Assembly: GCA_022822205.1 (NCBI GenBank)
Contig: JAJECC010000129.1
Location: 1 to 64,000, forward strand
Origin: Rhodospirillales bacterium
GTDB lineage: Bacteria > Pseudomonadota > Alphaproteobacteria > Rhodospirillales > UBA2165
Length of the DNA stretch: 64,000 bases
Direction of reading: 5' to 3'
Position numbers and translations under genes: made by a program. The stretch's first letter is position 1. Each line of letters begins with the position of its first letter. Of this stretch, positions 9,923-19,471 are shown one piece after another. The notes under the pieces are model-generated. The model worked only from the letters and a program-made list of their open reading frames with translations. It ran no database searches and was not told where the DNA came from.

Positions 9923-11281
9923 CTACCGGTCGTCGCCGGCGTAGGGGTTCTTGCCCTGACGCACCATCAGGCGGATGGGTACGCCGGGAATGTCGAACCG
10001 GTCCCTGAGCCCGTTGACCAGGTAGCGGCGGTAGGCATCGGTGATTCCCTTGGCGCGGGACGCGAAGATGACGAAGGTCGGCGGGCGGGTCTTGGCCTGG
10101 GTCATGTATCGGATGCGCAGCCGCCGGCCGCCGGTCACCGGCGGCGGGTGGCGTTCCAGCATATCCTCCAGCCAGCGGTTCAACGGGCCCGTCGGCACCC
10201 GGCGGTTCCAGGACCGATAGGTGTCCAGGAGAGCGGGGAGCAGATGCTCGAGGCCCTGGCCGGTCTTGGCCGAGAGCGTTACGGCCCGAATCCCCCTGGC
10301 TTGGGGGATCGAGTTGTCGATCCGCCACTGCAGATCCTTGAGAGCCTCGCGTTTTTTCTTCACCAGGTCCCATTTATTGACGGCGATGACCAATGCGCGG
10401 CCCTCATCGATCACCTGCCGGGCAATGGTGAGGTCCTGCTTCTCCAACAGGCTTTCACCGTCGAGAACCAGCACCACCACCTCGGCGTACTGGATCGCCC
10501 GGAACGAGTCCCGGCTCGACAGGTTTTCAAGCTTTTCGGTGACTCTTGCGCGCCGCCGGAGTCCGGCGGTGTCGATCAGCCGGATGGCCTGCCCGTCGTA
10601 TTCCCAATCGATGGAGATCGCATCCCGGGTGATTCCCGCTTCGGGCCCGGTCAGCAGCCGGTCATCACCGATCAAGCGGTTCACCAGCGTCGACTTGCCG
10701 ACGTTGGGACGCCCGACGATGGCCAGTTGCAGGGGACCGGCGCGTTCGGCGCCGTCACCTGTGTCTTCGCCGGCAGGCGGTTCCGGCGCCTCGTCGAACG
10801 GCGCGAGCGCGGCATAGAGCTCGGCCATGCCGTCTCCATGCTCGGCTGAAACCGGCACCGGCTCGCCGAGGCCCAGGGAAAAGGCTTCGTAATAGCCGGC
10901 TTCGCCGGCGCGTCCTTCGCACTTGTTGGCCGCCAGGACCACCGGCGTGTCCTTCGCCCTGAGCCAGCCGGCGAAATGTTCGTCGAGGGGGGTAATCCCG
11001 GCCCGGGAATCGATCAGCAGCAGCGCCACGTCGGCGTCATCGACGGCGCGTTCGGTCTGGGCGCGCATCCGCGCTTCCAGCGACCCTTCCGCCGCGTCTT
11101 CCAATCCGGCCGTATCGATCAGATGCAGTGTAAGCCCGGCCAGTTCGCCGTCACCTTCGCGGCGGTCGCGCGTGACGCCCGGCTGATCGTCGACCAACGC
11201 CAGCTTCTTGCCGGCCAGCCGGTTGAACAGGGTGGATTTGCCGACATTGGGCCGCCCGATGATGGCAACGGAAAGCGCCAT
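9923..11281 (-). CDS. der: Ribosome-assembly GTPase Der (EngA)
   Basis: A 452-residue double-G-domain GTPase with two complete P-loops (GRPNVGKST at residues 8-16 and again at about 190), matching NKxD motifs (NKCE and NKWD), and a C-terminal KH-like domain. Der acts in maturation of the 50S subunit. It follows bamB by 9 bases, a gene pairing common in proteobacteria. Length and motifs are normal. Confidence 0.97.
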   Translation of the reverse strand: MALSVAIIGRPNVGKSTLFNRLAGKKLALVDDQPGVTRDRREGDGELAGLTLHLIDTAGLEDAAEGSLEARMRAQTERAVDDADVALLLIDSRAGITPLDEHFAGWLRAKDTPVVLAANKCEGRAGEAGYYEAFSLGLGEPVPVSAEHGDGMAELYAALAPFDEAPEPPAGEDTGDGAERAGPLQLAIVGRPNVGKSTLVNRLIGDDRLLTGPEAGITRDAISIDWEYDGQAIRLIDTAGLRRRARVTEKLENLSSRDSFRAIQYAEVVVLVLDGESLLEKQDLTIARQVIDEGRALVIAVNKWDLVKKKREALKDLQWRIDNSIPQARGIRAVTLSAKTGQGLEHLLPALLDTYRSWNRRVPTGPLNRWLEDMLERHPPPVTGGRRLRIRYMTQAKTRPPTFVIFASRAKGITDAYRRYLVNGLRDRFDIPGVPIRLMVRQGKNPYAGDDR

Positions 11282-11290
11282 CTTCCGCCT

Positions 11291-12625
11291 CTATCGGTAT
11301 GCGACGAGGTCGCCGTCGTCCGAGAGGAAGTAGATGGTGCCGTTGGCCACGATCGGCGGGACGCTCACCTTGTCGGGCATCTCCTCGGCGCCCAGAATTT
11401 GGCCGGTATAGGGTGAAACCGCGAGCGCCTCGCCCGTCGAGCCCGCCACGATCAACCGGTCGCCTGCCAGGATCGGCGCGGTCCAGTTGATTCGGCCCTC
11501 GCGATCCTCCGGGTCCTCCCAAAGGGGAAGGGCGGTGACCCAGTGAATTCGGCCGTTCCGGCGGCCGACGGCGGCCAGTTCCGCATTTGACGAAAGAACA
11601 AATACGTACTCGCCGGCCACCCAAGGGCTTTCCACCGATGCAATCTCACGTTCCCATATCCGCCGGCCGGAACGCAGATCCACGGCAACCATCAGGCCGC
11701 TATTGGAAATGGCGAGGACGATTCCGCGGTCGATCACCGGACGGCCGCGGATAGCGCCAAGGGTTGCGATGGAGCTTGCCCGGCGCGCCACGGTGAGGGA
11801 GTCGGACCACAGTTCCCGTCCGTTCTCGACCCGAAACGCGACCAATTCACCGGAGGAAAACGCGGCGACCACAACGCCCGCTTCGACCGCCGGGCTGGCC
11901 GCTCCCAGCAGGTTGGTGGTCTCTTCGATCGCGCTATAGGACCACAGGGTCTCCCCGGTCACCGCACTGAGCGCCAGCAGCTGATTGGTCAGGGTGACGA
12001 CAAATACGCGATTGCCCCGCGCCGTCGGCGCGGCCCGCATGGGCTCGCCGATGTTGCGGCGCCACTGAACCTGTCCGTTGGCCGCATCCAGGGCGAGTAC
12101 TTCGGCGAATCCCGTGGTGACAAACACCCGGCCGCCGTCATAGGCGAGACCGCCGCCGATGTGGCCTTCGCCTCTCTCCTCCTTGGGCGTCAGTTCCACC
12201 GACCATTGGCGTTGGCCGGATCGCGCATCGAAGGCCGAGACCCTGGTCTCCGCATCCATGGCATACAGCCGCCCGTTCGCCAGGATCGGCTGAGAATTGA
12301 GACGTTTCTCTTCGTCCGATCCGGCGCCGACCGAGGCCGTCCAGACGCGGGAAACGCCGTCCCCGACCTTGATGTGGTGCATCGCATGGTTGGCGTACCC
12401 GCCGGCCTGGGGCCATTCGGGGTTCGAGGTGGGGGCTGGCAGGAGAATTTCCACCGGCGAGTCCTGTTCGTCCGGTTTCAGCGCGGACTGCTCGACCAGG
12501 ATGGCGATGCGGTCGCCGGGCAACGAATCCTCGGGCTTGTCACCGAAAAAGTCGAACGCCGAGCACGCGGCCAAGCCCAAAGAGGCGGCGGCGAGGAATG
12601 CCGATTTTGACAAGGATGAAATCAT
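11291..12625 (-). CDS. bamB: Outer-membrane assembly lipoprotein BamB-like
   Basis: A 444-residue PQQ-repeat beta-propeller with a lipoprotein signal (lipobox LAAC, Cys21), so it should be lipid-anchored and face the periplasm. Repeated blade motifs such as VLALDAANGQVQWRR and LLALSAVTGETLWSY mark the propeller. BamB supports the BAM complex that folds outer-membrane proteins. It lies between a YfgM-like gene (14-base gap) and der. Confidence 0.93.
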   Translation of the reverse strand: MISSLSKSAFLAAASLGLAACSAFDFFGDKPEDSLPGDRIAILVEQSALKPDEQDSPVEILLPAPTSNPEWPQAGGYANHAMHHIKVGDGVSRVWTASVGAGSDEEKRLNSQPILANGRLYAMDAETRVSAFDARSGQRQWSVELTPKEERGEGHIGGGLAYDGGRVFVTTGFAEVLALDAANGQVQWRRNIGEPMRAAPTARGNRVFVVTLTNQLLALSAVTGETLWSYSAIEETTNLLGAASPAVEAGVVVAAFSSGELVAFRVENGRELWSDSLTVARRASSIATLGAIRGRPVIDRGIVLAISNSGLMVAVDLRSGRRIWEREIASVESPWVAGEYVFVLSSNAELAAVGRRNGRIHWVTALPLWEDPEDREGRINWTAPILAGDRLIVAGSTGEALAVSPYTGQILGAEEMPDKVSVPPIVANGTIYFLSDDGDLVAYR

Positions 12626-12639
12626 CGGCCCGGTATCGA

Positions 12640-13314
12640 TCAGCTGCCCGCGGTTCCGAGCATAGCAAGCTTTTCGGCGGCGCGCCCGCGAATCCCGGGG
12701 GGCGCCGTCACGTCGTCGGCCAGCTCCCGAAAAAGCTGCCGCGCCTGGGCTGAACTGCCCTGCCGTTCGAGCAGCCAGGCAGTCAGTTCCCTGGCGCTGT
12801 GGCGCCAGGGACTGCCGCCCGCCATGAGCGGTTGCAGGCGGCTGGTCAATTGCTGAGGGCTGCCCCTGTCGAGATCCTGAATGGCGCCGAGAATCACCGC
12901 CATATTACGGAATATCTCATCGACCCCGGTATCGTCGGCGATTGCGAAATAGGCTGCCGCCGCCGTCGCCTTGTCCCCCTGCTGGGCGATTAACGAGGCT
13001 TGATTGAGCCGGGCGAGAACCGCATATCCGGCGGTACCCTCGGTCGCAAGCCGGCCGAGAATTTCCTGGGCGCGCGCCGCATCTTCGCCTTGTATGGCCT
13101 GTAGCGCACCGGCAAATTGAAGGCTATCCGCCGTCCGGCGGTTCAAGTCCCAGGTCTGCCAGGCCTGATAGCCGCCCACGGCCGCAACCAGCGAAACCGC
13201 GGCCCCGATTGCATACTTGCCGTATTGCTTCCAGAGCTTGGAGAACTGCTCCTGGCGCAGTTCCTCATCAACTTCTCTGAATAGGCTGTCCTGTTCCAGA
13301 TCTTTGTCCGCCAT
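12640..13314 (-). CDS. YfgM-like membrane-anchored TPR protein
   Basis: A 224-residue protein with a cytosolic N-terminus (about 30 residues), one membrane segment (YAIGAAVSLVAAVGGYQAW, about 32-50) and a periplasmic helical-repeat domain. Family members (YfgM/TPR_21) associate with the Sec translocon and periplasmic chaperones. The position upstream of bamB and der is the conserved one. The 197 bases upstream to the SDR gene hold nothing I can identify except, presumably, this operon's promoter. Confidence 0.88.
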   Translation of the reverse strand: MADKDLEQDSLFREVDEELRQEQFSKLWKQYGKYAIGAAVSLVAAVGGYQAWQTWDLNRRTADSLQFAGALQAIQGEDAARAQEILGRLATEGTAGYAVLARLNQASLIAQQGDKATAAAAYFAIADDTGVDEIFRNMAVILGAIQDLDRGSPQQLTSRLQPLMAGGSPWRHSARELTAWLLERQGSSAQARQLFRELADDVTAPPGIRGRAAEKLAMLGTAGS

Positions 13315-13511
13315 GGGCCTGTTAACCGCCGCTCAACGCCATTAAACGATTGAAATCACTCACAAAGGGCTTCCCGCCCAGAAGGGGCCGTAATGTAGCC
13401 CGCAGACCTGTCGAAGGCAAATAAACTGCTCCAAGCTGCGTTCAGCAAATAATCGGGCCATTCAAGCCTTCATCAAGCAGCGCCGGCGCATGATGGATTT
13501 GCCCCATTCCT

Positions 13512-14300
13512 TCACTTCGCGCCTTTCTCCTCCGCCGCGAGCAGGGCGGGGACATCGACGATCCCGCCGTTCCGCGTGCAGGCGGCATCGGCGAGGTCGA
13601 CGAAGTACTTGGTAATCCTCTCCGGGGTCTTGATGGTCTCCGGGTCTTCGCCGGGAAAGGCCTTGCTGCGCATTGCCGTCCGGGTCCCGCCGGGGTTGAG
13701 CAGATTGATCCGGACATCGGTATTCTTCAACTCGTCCGCCCAGGTCAGGACCATCATGTCGAGGGCCGCCTTGCTGGCCGCATAAGCCGAAAAAAAAGCC
13801 CGGGGGCGATGACCGGTCGTCGAGGTCACGAATATGGCGCGGCCCGCATCCGACATCTTCAGAAGCGGCTCGAAACTTCGAATAAGCCGCCAATTGACCG
13901 TCACGTTGACGGCAAACACTTCATCCCATTCCCGCGGGTCCGCGTGGGCCAACGGCCCGAGCGTGCCGAGGATACCGGCATTGCCGACAAGGATGTCGAG
14001 CCGCTTGAAACGCTCGAAGATTGCGGCCCCCATCCGGTCGATGGTGTCGTAGTCGGTGAGGTCGGCGGGCGAAAGCGTGGATTGGCCGCCGGCGGCGCGG
14101 ATTTCATCGTCGAGTTCCTCGAGGGCGCCCTGGGTCCGGGCGGTGAGGATGAGGTGCGCGCCTTCGGCGGCGAAATGACGGGCGACCGCCCGGCCGATCC
14201 CGCGGGACGCCCCGGTAATCAACGCGATCCGGCCGGCCAGGCGACCGTCGGGGTTGATGGTCAAGGGCCGGGAGACGGATGCCGGTGTCGCGTCGGCCAT
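13512..14300 (-). CDS. SDR-family oxidoreductase
   Basis: A 262-residue classical short-chain dehydrogenase with TGASRGIG for NAD(P) binding, NAGILG, and an active-site YAASK with Ser-rich FVTSTTG before it. The substrate is unknown. ATG 14300 overlaps the purF stop by one base (TAATG), which fixes the start and couples its translation to purF. SDR genes are often found directly behind purF in alphaproteobacteria. The catalytic residues are complete. Confidence 0.9.
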   Translation of the reverse strand: MADATPASVSRPLTINPDGRLAGRIALITGASRGIGRAVARHFAAEGAHLILTARTQGALEELDDEIRAAGGQSTLSPADLTDYDTIDRMGAAIFERFKRLDILVGNAGILGTLGPLAHADPREWDEVFAVNVTVNWRLIRSFEPLLKMSDAGRAIFVTSTTGHRPRAFFSAYAASKAALDMMVLTWADELKNTDVRINLLNPGGTRTAMRSKAFPGEDPETIKTPERITKYFVDLADAACTRNGGIVDVPALLAAEEKGAK

Positions 14301-15757
14301 TATTCCTGTTCGGTCAGCAGGGACAATTGCGCCGGCATCGGGCCGCCGTCCCGGTCGGTAAGCGGGATGGGGTAATCGCCGGAGAAACAGGCATCGCAAA
14401 ACTGCGGGGTATCGTTCCGGCCGGTCTCGCCGAACGCCCGGTATAGCCCGTCGATGGAGATAAACGACAGGCTGTCGGCGCCGATGTGTTTGGCCATGGC
14501 CTCGACATCGTACTGCGCGGCCAGCAATTCCTCTTGTTGGGGCGTGTCGATGCCGTAGAAGCAGGAATGGCTGGTCGGCGGGCTCGAGATCCGCATGTGA
14601 ACTTCGCGGGCGCCGGCGCCCCGCACCATGGCGACAATCTTCTCCGAGGTCGTGCCGCGTACGATGGAATCGTCGACCAATACCACCCGCTTGTCCTTGA
14701 GATGACCCGCATTGGCGTTGTGCTTGAGCCGCACGCCGAGGTGGCGGATTTGGTGCGTCGGTTCGATGAAGGTCCGGCCGACATAGTGATTGCGGATAAT
14801 CCCCAGATCGAACGGGATGCCGGCCTGCTGGGCGTAGCCGATTGCCGCGGGTACGCCGGAATCCGGTACCGGCACGACGACATCCGCCTCGACGCTGGTC
14901 TCGCGGGCCAACTCGGCGCCGATTTCCTTGCGGATTTCATAGACATTGCGGTTCTCGACCGTGCTGTCGGGCCGCGCGAAGTAGATATACTCAAAAATGC
15001 AAAGCCGCTGGGGCGTTTTGGAGAACGGCTTGACGCTGCGGATGCCGTCGCCGTCAATGACGACGATTTCACCCGGATCCACGTCGCGCACGAATTCGGC
15101 GCCGATAATGTCGAGGGCGCAGGTCTCCGAGCACAATACGTAGGAACCCTCCAATCGGCCGAGAACCAATGGCCGTACCCCCATGGGGTCGCGGACGCCG
15201 ATCAGGGCGCTGTTGGTAAGCGCCACCAGCGAGTAGGCGCCCTCGACCTGGCGTAGCGCGTCGATCATCCGGTCGACAACCGTTGAATAGCCGCTGATGG
15301 CGATCAGATGAACGATGATCTCGGTGTCGGTGGTCGATTGGAAGATGCAGCCGCGCTCGACCAGCGCCCGGCGGAGGGAATACGCATTGGTCAGATTGCC
15401 GTTGTGGCCGATGGCAAGGCCGCCGAACTCGAAGTCGGCGAACAGGGGCTGAATGTTGCGCGCCACCGTCTCCCCGGCGGTGGAGTACCGGTTGTGGCCG
15501 ATCGCCATGCTGCCCTGAAGGCGTCCGATAACCTCTTCGGAGCTGAAATTGTCGCCGACCAGGCCGGCTGAGCGGTGAGAGTGGAAATGGACTCCGTCGG
15601 CGCTGACGATGCCGGCGGCTTCCTGCCCCCGATGCTGCAGCGCGTGGAGGCCGAGGGCGGTGTGCGCCGCCGCGTCCTCATGACCGCAGATGCCAAAGAC
15701 GCCGCACTCGTCGTGGAAGTGATCGTCGTCCGGCTGAATTGACGATAACTCTCGCAT
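14300..15757 (-). CDS. purF: Amidophosphoribosyltransferase
   Basis: A 485-residue glutamine PRPP amidotransferase, the first step of purine synthesis. The Ntn-type glutaminase domain starts at Cys18 (ECGVFGI), so a 17-residue propeptide must be removed to expose the catalytic Cys. The C-terminal phosphoribosyltransferase domain has the PRPP loop VVLVDDSIVRGTT. It follows cvpA by 6 bases. Confidence 0.97.
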   Translation of the reverse strand: MRELSSIQPDDDHFHDECGVFGICGHEDAAAHTALGLHALQHRGQEAAGIVSADGVHFHSHRSAGLVGDNFSSEEVIGRLQGSMAIGHNRYSTAGETVARNIQPLFADFEFGGLAIGHNGNLTNAYSLRRALVERGCIFQSTTDTEIIVHLIAISGYSTVVDRMIDALRQVEGAYSLVALTNSALIGVRDPMGVRPLVLGRLEGSYVLCSETCALDIIGAEFVRDVDPGEIVVIDGDGIRSVKPFSKTPQRLCIFEYIYFARPDSTVENRNVYEIRKEIGAELARETSVEADVVVPVPDSGVPAAIGYAQQAGIPFDLGIIRNHYVGRTFIEPTHQIRHLGVRLKHNANAGHLKDKRVVLVDDSIVRGTTSEKIVAMVRGAGAREVHMRISSPPTSHSCFYGIDTPQQEELLAAQYDVEAMAKHIGADSLSFISIDGLYRAFGETGRNDTPQFCDACFSGDYPIPLTDRDGGPMPAQLSLLTEQE

Positions 15758-15763
15758 GGTCCG

Positions 15764-16432
15764 CTATTGAAGTCCTTGAATGGTTCGTTCGAGCGCGCGG
15801 CGCTCCTTACTATCATATCCCGGCCGGTCTTCGCGCCCGGATTCTGCAGGGGTGGGCTGCACCAGCCGATCGTAGGTTTCCTTGAGTTGGATGGCATCCT
15901 TGGTCTTCCGGCTCGCTTCCCCGGCTGATTTCTTGAACAGCCCGAGCTTCTCCGGAACCGCCTTCCTCAAGACGTCCGCGCCGCTTTCGATCAGCGGCAG
16001 GGATCTGGCCTCGTTGGCCCAGGCGGGCCGTTGATCCTTGGGGAGCAGCGTATCGGCCAGGATGCTGCCGCACATCAGAATGAGCGCCGAGGTCGCGAGC
16101 CCGGCAAGCAGACCCAGGGACCGGTCCAGCGAGTTCAGCCGGCTGCCCCGCACCCAACCGCCGATGGCGGAACTGATCAGGGACAGGACGACGAGGGTGA
16201 CCAGAAAAATCACCACGCCCGTCGTCAGGTCGGCAATCCACACGGTCTCGATGTAGTTGCGGGCCAGCGGCCGGGCCTCCGGAAATCCGAACAACGTCGC
16301 CAGCCCGGCCCCGATCCAGGAGAGCACGAACAGGCCGCCCCGGACGAAACCAAGCGCAAGGCCGATGAGCGCGCCGATGAGCAGCAGCGCGATGACCCCG
16401 AGATCGAGGATATTGACCGGCAGGCTATCCAT
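15764..16432 (-). CDS. cvpA: CvpA family membrane protein
   Basis: A 222-residue protein with four predicted membrane segments in the first 150 residues (LDLGVIALLLIGALIGLALG, then FVLSWIGAGLATLFG, TGVVIFLVTLVVLSL and LLAGLATSALILM) and a charged cytosolic tail. CvpA is linked to envelope stress tolerance and sits next to purF in many proteobacteria, as here. ATG 16432 overlaps the end of radA by 8 bases. Confidence 0.92.
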   Translation of the reverse strand: MDSLPVNILDLGVIALLLIGALIGLALGFVRGGLFVLSWIGAGLATLFGFPEARPLARNYIETVWIADLTTGVVIFLVTLVVLSLISSAIGGWVRGSRLNSLDRSLGLLAGLATSALILMCGSILADTLLPKDQRPAWANEARSLPLIESGADVLRKAVPEKLGLFKKSAGEASRKTKDAIQLKETYDRLVQPTPAESGREDRPGYDSKERRALERTIQGLQ

Positions 16433-17840
16433 TGGCGGCGCGCTCCACCGGACGCGGGCCCCGGGGCTCCGCATCCCGCAGCCAGCCGATCAGCTGATCC
16501 AGATGATCGACGGAATGAAGACCGAGGTCACTTTTCGTTTTGGACTTCCCGCCCCGGCGCCGGGCTGGAACCACGGCGCGGGAAAATCCCAGTTTGGCGG
16601 CTTCCCGCAGCCGCACATCGGCTTGACTCACCTGCCGGATTTCGCCCGAGAGACCGACCTCGCCGAAGACCACCGTGTCCGCCGGGACGGGTTTGCCGGT
16701 GTGGGATGAGACCAACGCGGCGGCAACCGCCAAATCCGCGGCCGGTTCCGAAACCCGGAGACCGCCGGCGACATTCAGGAAAACGTCCTGGCCGCCGATG
16801 GCGACGCCGGACCGTGATTCGAGGACCGCCAGCAGCATGGAAAGGCGGCCGCTGTCCCATCCGATCACCGCGCGGCGCGGCGTGCCGTAGGATGCGGGCG
16901 CGGTCAGGGCTTGAATTTCAACCAGCATGGGCCGGGTTCCCTCGATTCCGGCGAACACGGCCGAACCGCTGACGCCGTCTTCGCGGTCGCCGAGAAAGAG
17001 GGCCGACGGGTTGGGCACTTCGGCGAGGCCGCCGTCGGTCATTTCGAAGACGCCGATTTCGGCCCCGGGTCCGAACCGGTTCTTCACCGCCCGGAGGATT
17101 CGGAACTGATGGCCGCGTTCGCCCTCGAAATAGAGCACCGTATCGACCATGTGTTCGAGCACCTTCGGCCCGGCGATCAATCCTTCCTTGGTGACGTGGC
17201 CCACCAAAATCAGCGTGAATCCCCGCTTCTTGGCGAGGCGGATCAACTCCTGGGCCGAGGTGCGGACCTGGGTAACGGTGCCCGGCGCCGAATCGAGGTT
17301 GTCGAGGTAGAGGGTCTGGATGGAATCGATGACCACGACCCGCGCCGCGGACGAACCATCGAGCGAGGCGGCGATATCGCGGACGTTGGTCGCGGCCGCC
17401 AGTTCCACGGGGGCATCGGCGAGGCCGAGACGCTCGGCCCGCAGCCGCACCTGATCGATGGCCTCTTCGCCGGACACGTAGACACAGCCGGCGGCACCCG
17501 CCTTGGCGAGTTCGGCGCACACTTGCAGAAGGATGGTCGATTTGCCGATCCCCGGATCGCCGCCGACCAGCAGCGCCGAGCCCGGCACCAGTCCGCCGCC
17601 GCACACCCGGTCGAACTCCGCGATATTCGTGGCCAGCCGCGGCGCCGGCTGGGCCTCGCCCTTCAGCGGGACGAACTCGATTTTGCTGCCCTTCTTCCGG
17701 CCAAGGCCCTTGGGCACGTCGCCGCCGCCCGCTTCCTCGACGATCGAGTTCCACGCGCCGCAGGCGTCGCACCTGCCCGACCACCGGGGATGGGACGCGC
17801 CGCATTCCTGACAAACGAAGGTTGATGCCGATTTCGCCAA
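16425..17840 (-). CDS. radA: DNA repair protein RadA
   Basis: A 471-residue RecA-like branch-migration ATPase. It has an N-terminal four-Cys zinc finger (CQEC and CDAC), Walker A GGDPGIGKST, the RadA-specific KNRFG motif, and a C-terminal Lon-like domain. It processes recombination intermediates. The length is normal. It lies 12 bases after mlaF in a long minus-strand run. Confidence 0.96.
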   Translation of the reverse strand: MAKSASTFVCQECGASHPRWSGRCDACGAWNSIVEEAGGGDVPKGLGRKKGSKIEFVPLKGEAQPAPRLATNIAEFDRVCGGGLVPGSALLVGGDPGIGKSTILLQVCAELAKAGAAGCVYVSGEEAIDQVRLRAERLGLADAPVELAAATNVRDIAASLDGSSAARVVVIDSIQTLYLDNLDSAPGTVTQVRTSAQELIRLAKKRGFTLILVGHVTKEGLIAGPKVLEHMVDTVLYFEGERGHQFRILRAVKNRFGPGAEIGVFEMTDGGLAEVPNPSALFLGDREDGVSGSAVFAGIEGTRPMLVEIQALTAPASYGTPRRAVIGWDSGRLSMLLAVLESRSGVAIGGQDVFLNVAGGLRVSEPAADLAVAAALVSSHTGKPVPADTVVFGEVGLSGEIRQVSQADVRLREAAKLGFSRAVVPARRRGGKSKTKSDLGLHSVDHLDQLIGWLRDAEPRGPRPVERAANG

Positions 17841-17852
17841 GCCGCCGGCTCC

Positions 17853-18626
17853 TTACGCCCGCAAAGCCATCTGGATGGGCCCGGCGGTGCGGCCGTTGAT
17901 GAACTGCTCGACCAGTTCGTTGTCCGAACCCGCGACCTCGTCCGCCGGGCCGTTCCAGATGATGCGGCCATTGTAGATCATTGCGATGCGATCGCCGATC
18001 TTTTGCGCGCTTGCCATATCGTGGGTGATGGACAATGCGGTCGCGCCCAATTCCTTCACGCAGGAGACGATCAACTCGTTGATGACGCCGGACATGATCG
18101 GATCCAGGCCGGTGGTCGGCTCGTCGAAGAAAATGATCTCCGGATCGCCGGCGATGGCGCGGGCAAGTCCGACCCGCTTCCGCATGCCGCCGGAGAGATC
18201 GGCGGGGGACAGGTGGCCGACGTTCCGGCGCAGACCCACCTGGGCTAGTTTCCGGACGGCGATTTCGCGGGCCTCGTCCCGGTCCGTCCCGTCGCTCAGC
18301 AGCCGGAAGGCGACGTTCTCCCAAACCGGGAGGCTGTCGAACAAGGCGGCGCCCTGAAACAACATGCCGATCTTGCGGTTGACCCGGTCGCGTTCGCCCG
18401 AGAGCAGCCCGAGAACGCTCACGCCGTCGATTTCCACGGAACCGGAATCCGGGGTGAGCAGACCGAGGATGCACTTCAACATCACCGACTTGCCGACGCC
18501 CGATCCGCCGATCACCACCATCGACCGGCCCTCGGCGACATCCAGGTCGAGACCGTCCAGGACCACTTTCGGGCCAAAGGCCTTGTGAACGTCTTTCAGG
18601 CTGATCTTGGGCCGGGTTTCGGTCAT
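17853..18626 (-). CDS. mlaF: Mla-type lipid ABC transporter ATPase
   Basis: A 257-residue ABC ATPase with Walker A GGSGVGKSV, signature LSGGMRKRV, and Walker B IIFFDEPTTGLDP. MlaF powers phospholipid transport between the inner and outer membranes with the permease MlaE, whose gene lies just upstream. No mlaD (MCE) or mlaB gene is adjacent, so those partners must be elsewhere. The start codon sits inside an 11-bp tandem repeat that supplies extra ATGs. Confidence 0.92.
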   Translation of the reverse strand: MTETRPKISLKDVHKAFGPKVVLDGLDLDVAEGRSMVVIGGSGVGKSVMLKCILGLLTPDSGSVEIDGVSVLGLLSGERDRVNRKIGMLFQGAALFDSLPVWENVAFRLLSDGTDRDEAREIAVRKLAQVGLRRNVGHLSPADLSGGMRKRVGLARAIAGDPEIIFFDEPTTGLDPIMSGVINELIVSCVKELGATALSITHDMASAQKIGDRIAMIYNGRIIWNGPADEVAGSDNELVEQFINGRTAGPIQMALRA

Positions 18627-18660
18627 GTCTCGGTCATATCTCGGTCATATCTCGGTCAAG
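18617..18660 (-). repeat. 11-bp tandem repeat over the mlaF start
   Basis: Four near-identical 11-mers run head to tail: TTTCGGTCATG (18617), TCTCGGTCATA (18628), TCTCGGTCATA (18639) and TCTCGGTCAAG (18650). On the minus strand each of the first three gives ATGACCGA. The two upstream ATGs (18648 and 18637) open four-codon frames whose TGA overlaps the next ATG, ending at the mlaF ATG at 18626. This looks like strand-slippage duplication of the start region. Confidence 0.85.
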
Positions 18661-18677
18661 GGGCTCGGGCACCGTAT

Positions 18678-19457
18678 CTATCCGTCGGCGGCAAAGAAGA
18701 TGGCGGTCAGGATATAATCGAAACACAGGATCAGGATCGACGCCGACACCACCGCATTGGTCGTCGCCTGCCCCACGCCCTGGGCGCCGCCTCGGGAATG
18801 GTATCCGTGGTAGCAGCCCATCAACGTGATGATGAAGCCAAACACCGCGGCCTTCACCAGGCCGGAAATCACGTCGAAAGCGGTCAGGAAGTCCCAGGTA
18901 TTCTGCAGATAATTGGCGGCGTTGAAGCCGAGTTCGAAGACGCCGATCAGATAGCCGCCCATCACGCCGATGATATCGGCGATCAGTACCAGCACCGGCA
19001 GCATGGTAACGCCCGCGATGAACCGCGGCACCACCAGGTATTTGAACGGATTGGTGGACAAGGTCGTAAGCGCATCCACCTGCTCGGTGACCCGCATGGT
19101 GCCGATTTCGGCGGCCATGGAGGCGCCGATCCGCCCCGACACCATCAAACCGGCAAGCACCGGCCCGAGTTCCCGGGTGATCGAGAGCACGACGACGTTG
19201 GCCACCGCGCCTTCGGCGTTGAACCGGGCGAAGCCGGTGAAGCTCTGCAGCGCCAGCACCATGCCCGTGAAGACGGCGGTCAGGCCGACGACCGGCAACG
19301 AGAAATAACCGATCTCGATCATCTGGCGGAGGATGATGCGCGGATACCAGGGCGGGCGGACCACATGGCTGAGGGCAATACCGGTGAACACGGTCAGCCG
19401 GCCGATGGAGCCCAGGAACCCGATAAAGACTCGGCCGATGGGTTGGAGGAAATTCAT
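18678..19457 (-). CDS. mlaE: Mla-type lipid ABC transporter permease
   Basis: A 259-residue inner-membrane permease of the MlaE family with about five to six hydrophobic segments. The family stretch ITRELGPVLAGLMVSGRIGASMAAEIGTMRVTEQ in the middle forms the coupling region. It partners MlaF in phospholipid traffic that maintains outer-membrane asymmetry. It lies 14 bases after alr and 51 bases before mlaF. Confidence 0.93.
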   Translation of the reverse strand: MNFLQPIGRVFIGFLGSIGRLTVFTGIALSHVVRPPWYPRIILRQMIEIGYFSLPVVGLTAVFTGMVLALQSFTGFARFNAEGAVANVVVLSITRELGPVLAGLMVSGRIGASMAAEIGTMRVTEQVDALTTLSTNPFKYLVVPRFIAGVTMLPVLVLIADIIGVMGGYLIGVFELGFNAANYLQNTWDFLTAFDVISGLVKAAVFGFIITLMGCYHGYHSRGGAQGVGQATTNAVVSASILILCFDYILTAIFFAADG

Positions 19458-19471
19458 CGGCGGACCTCCAC

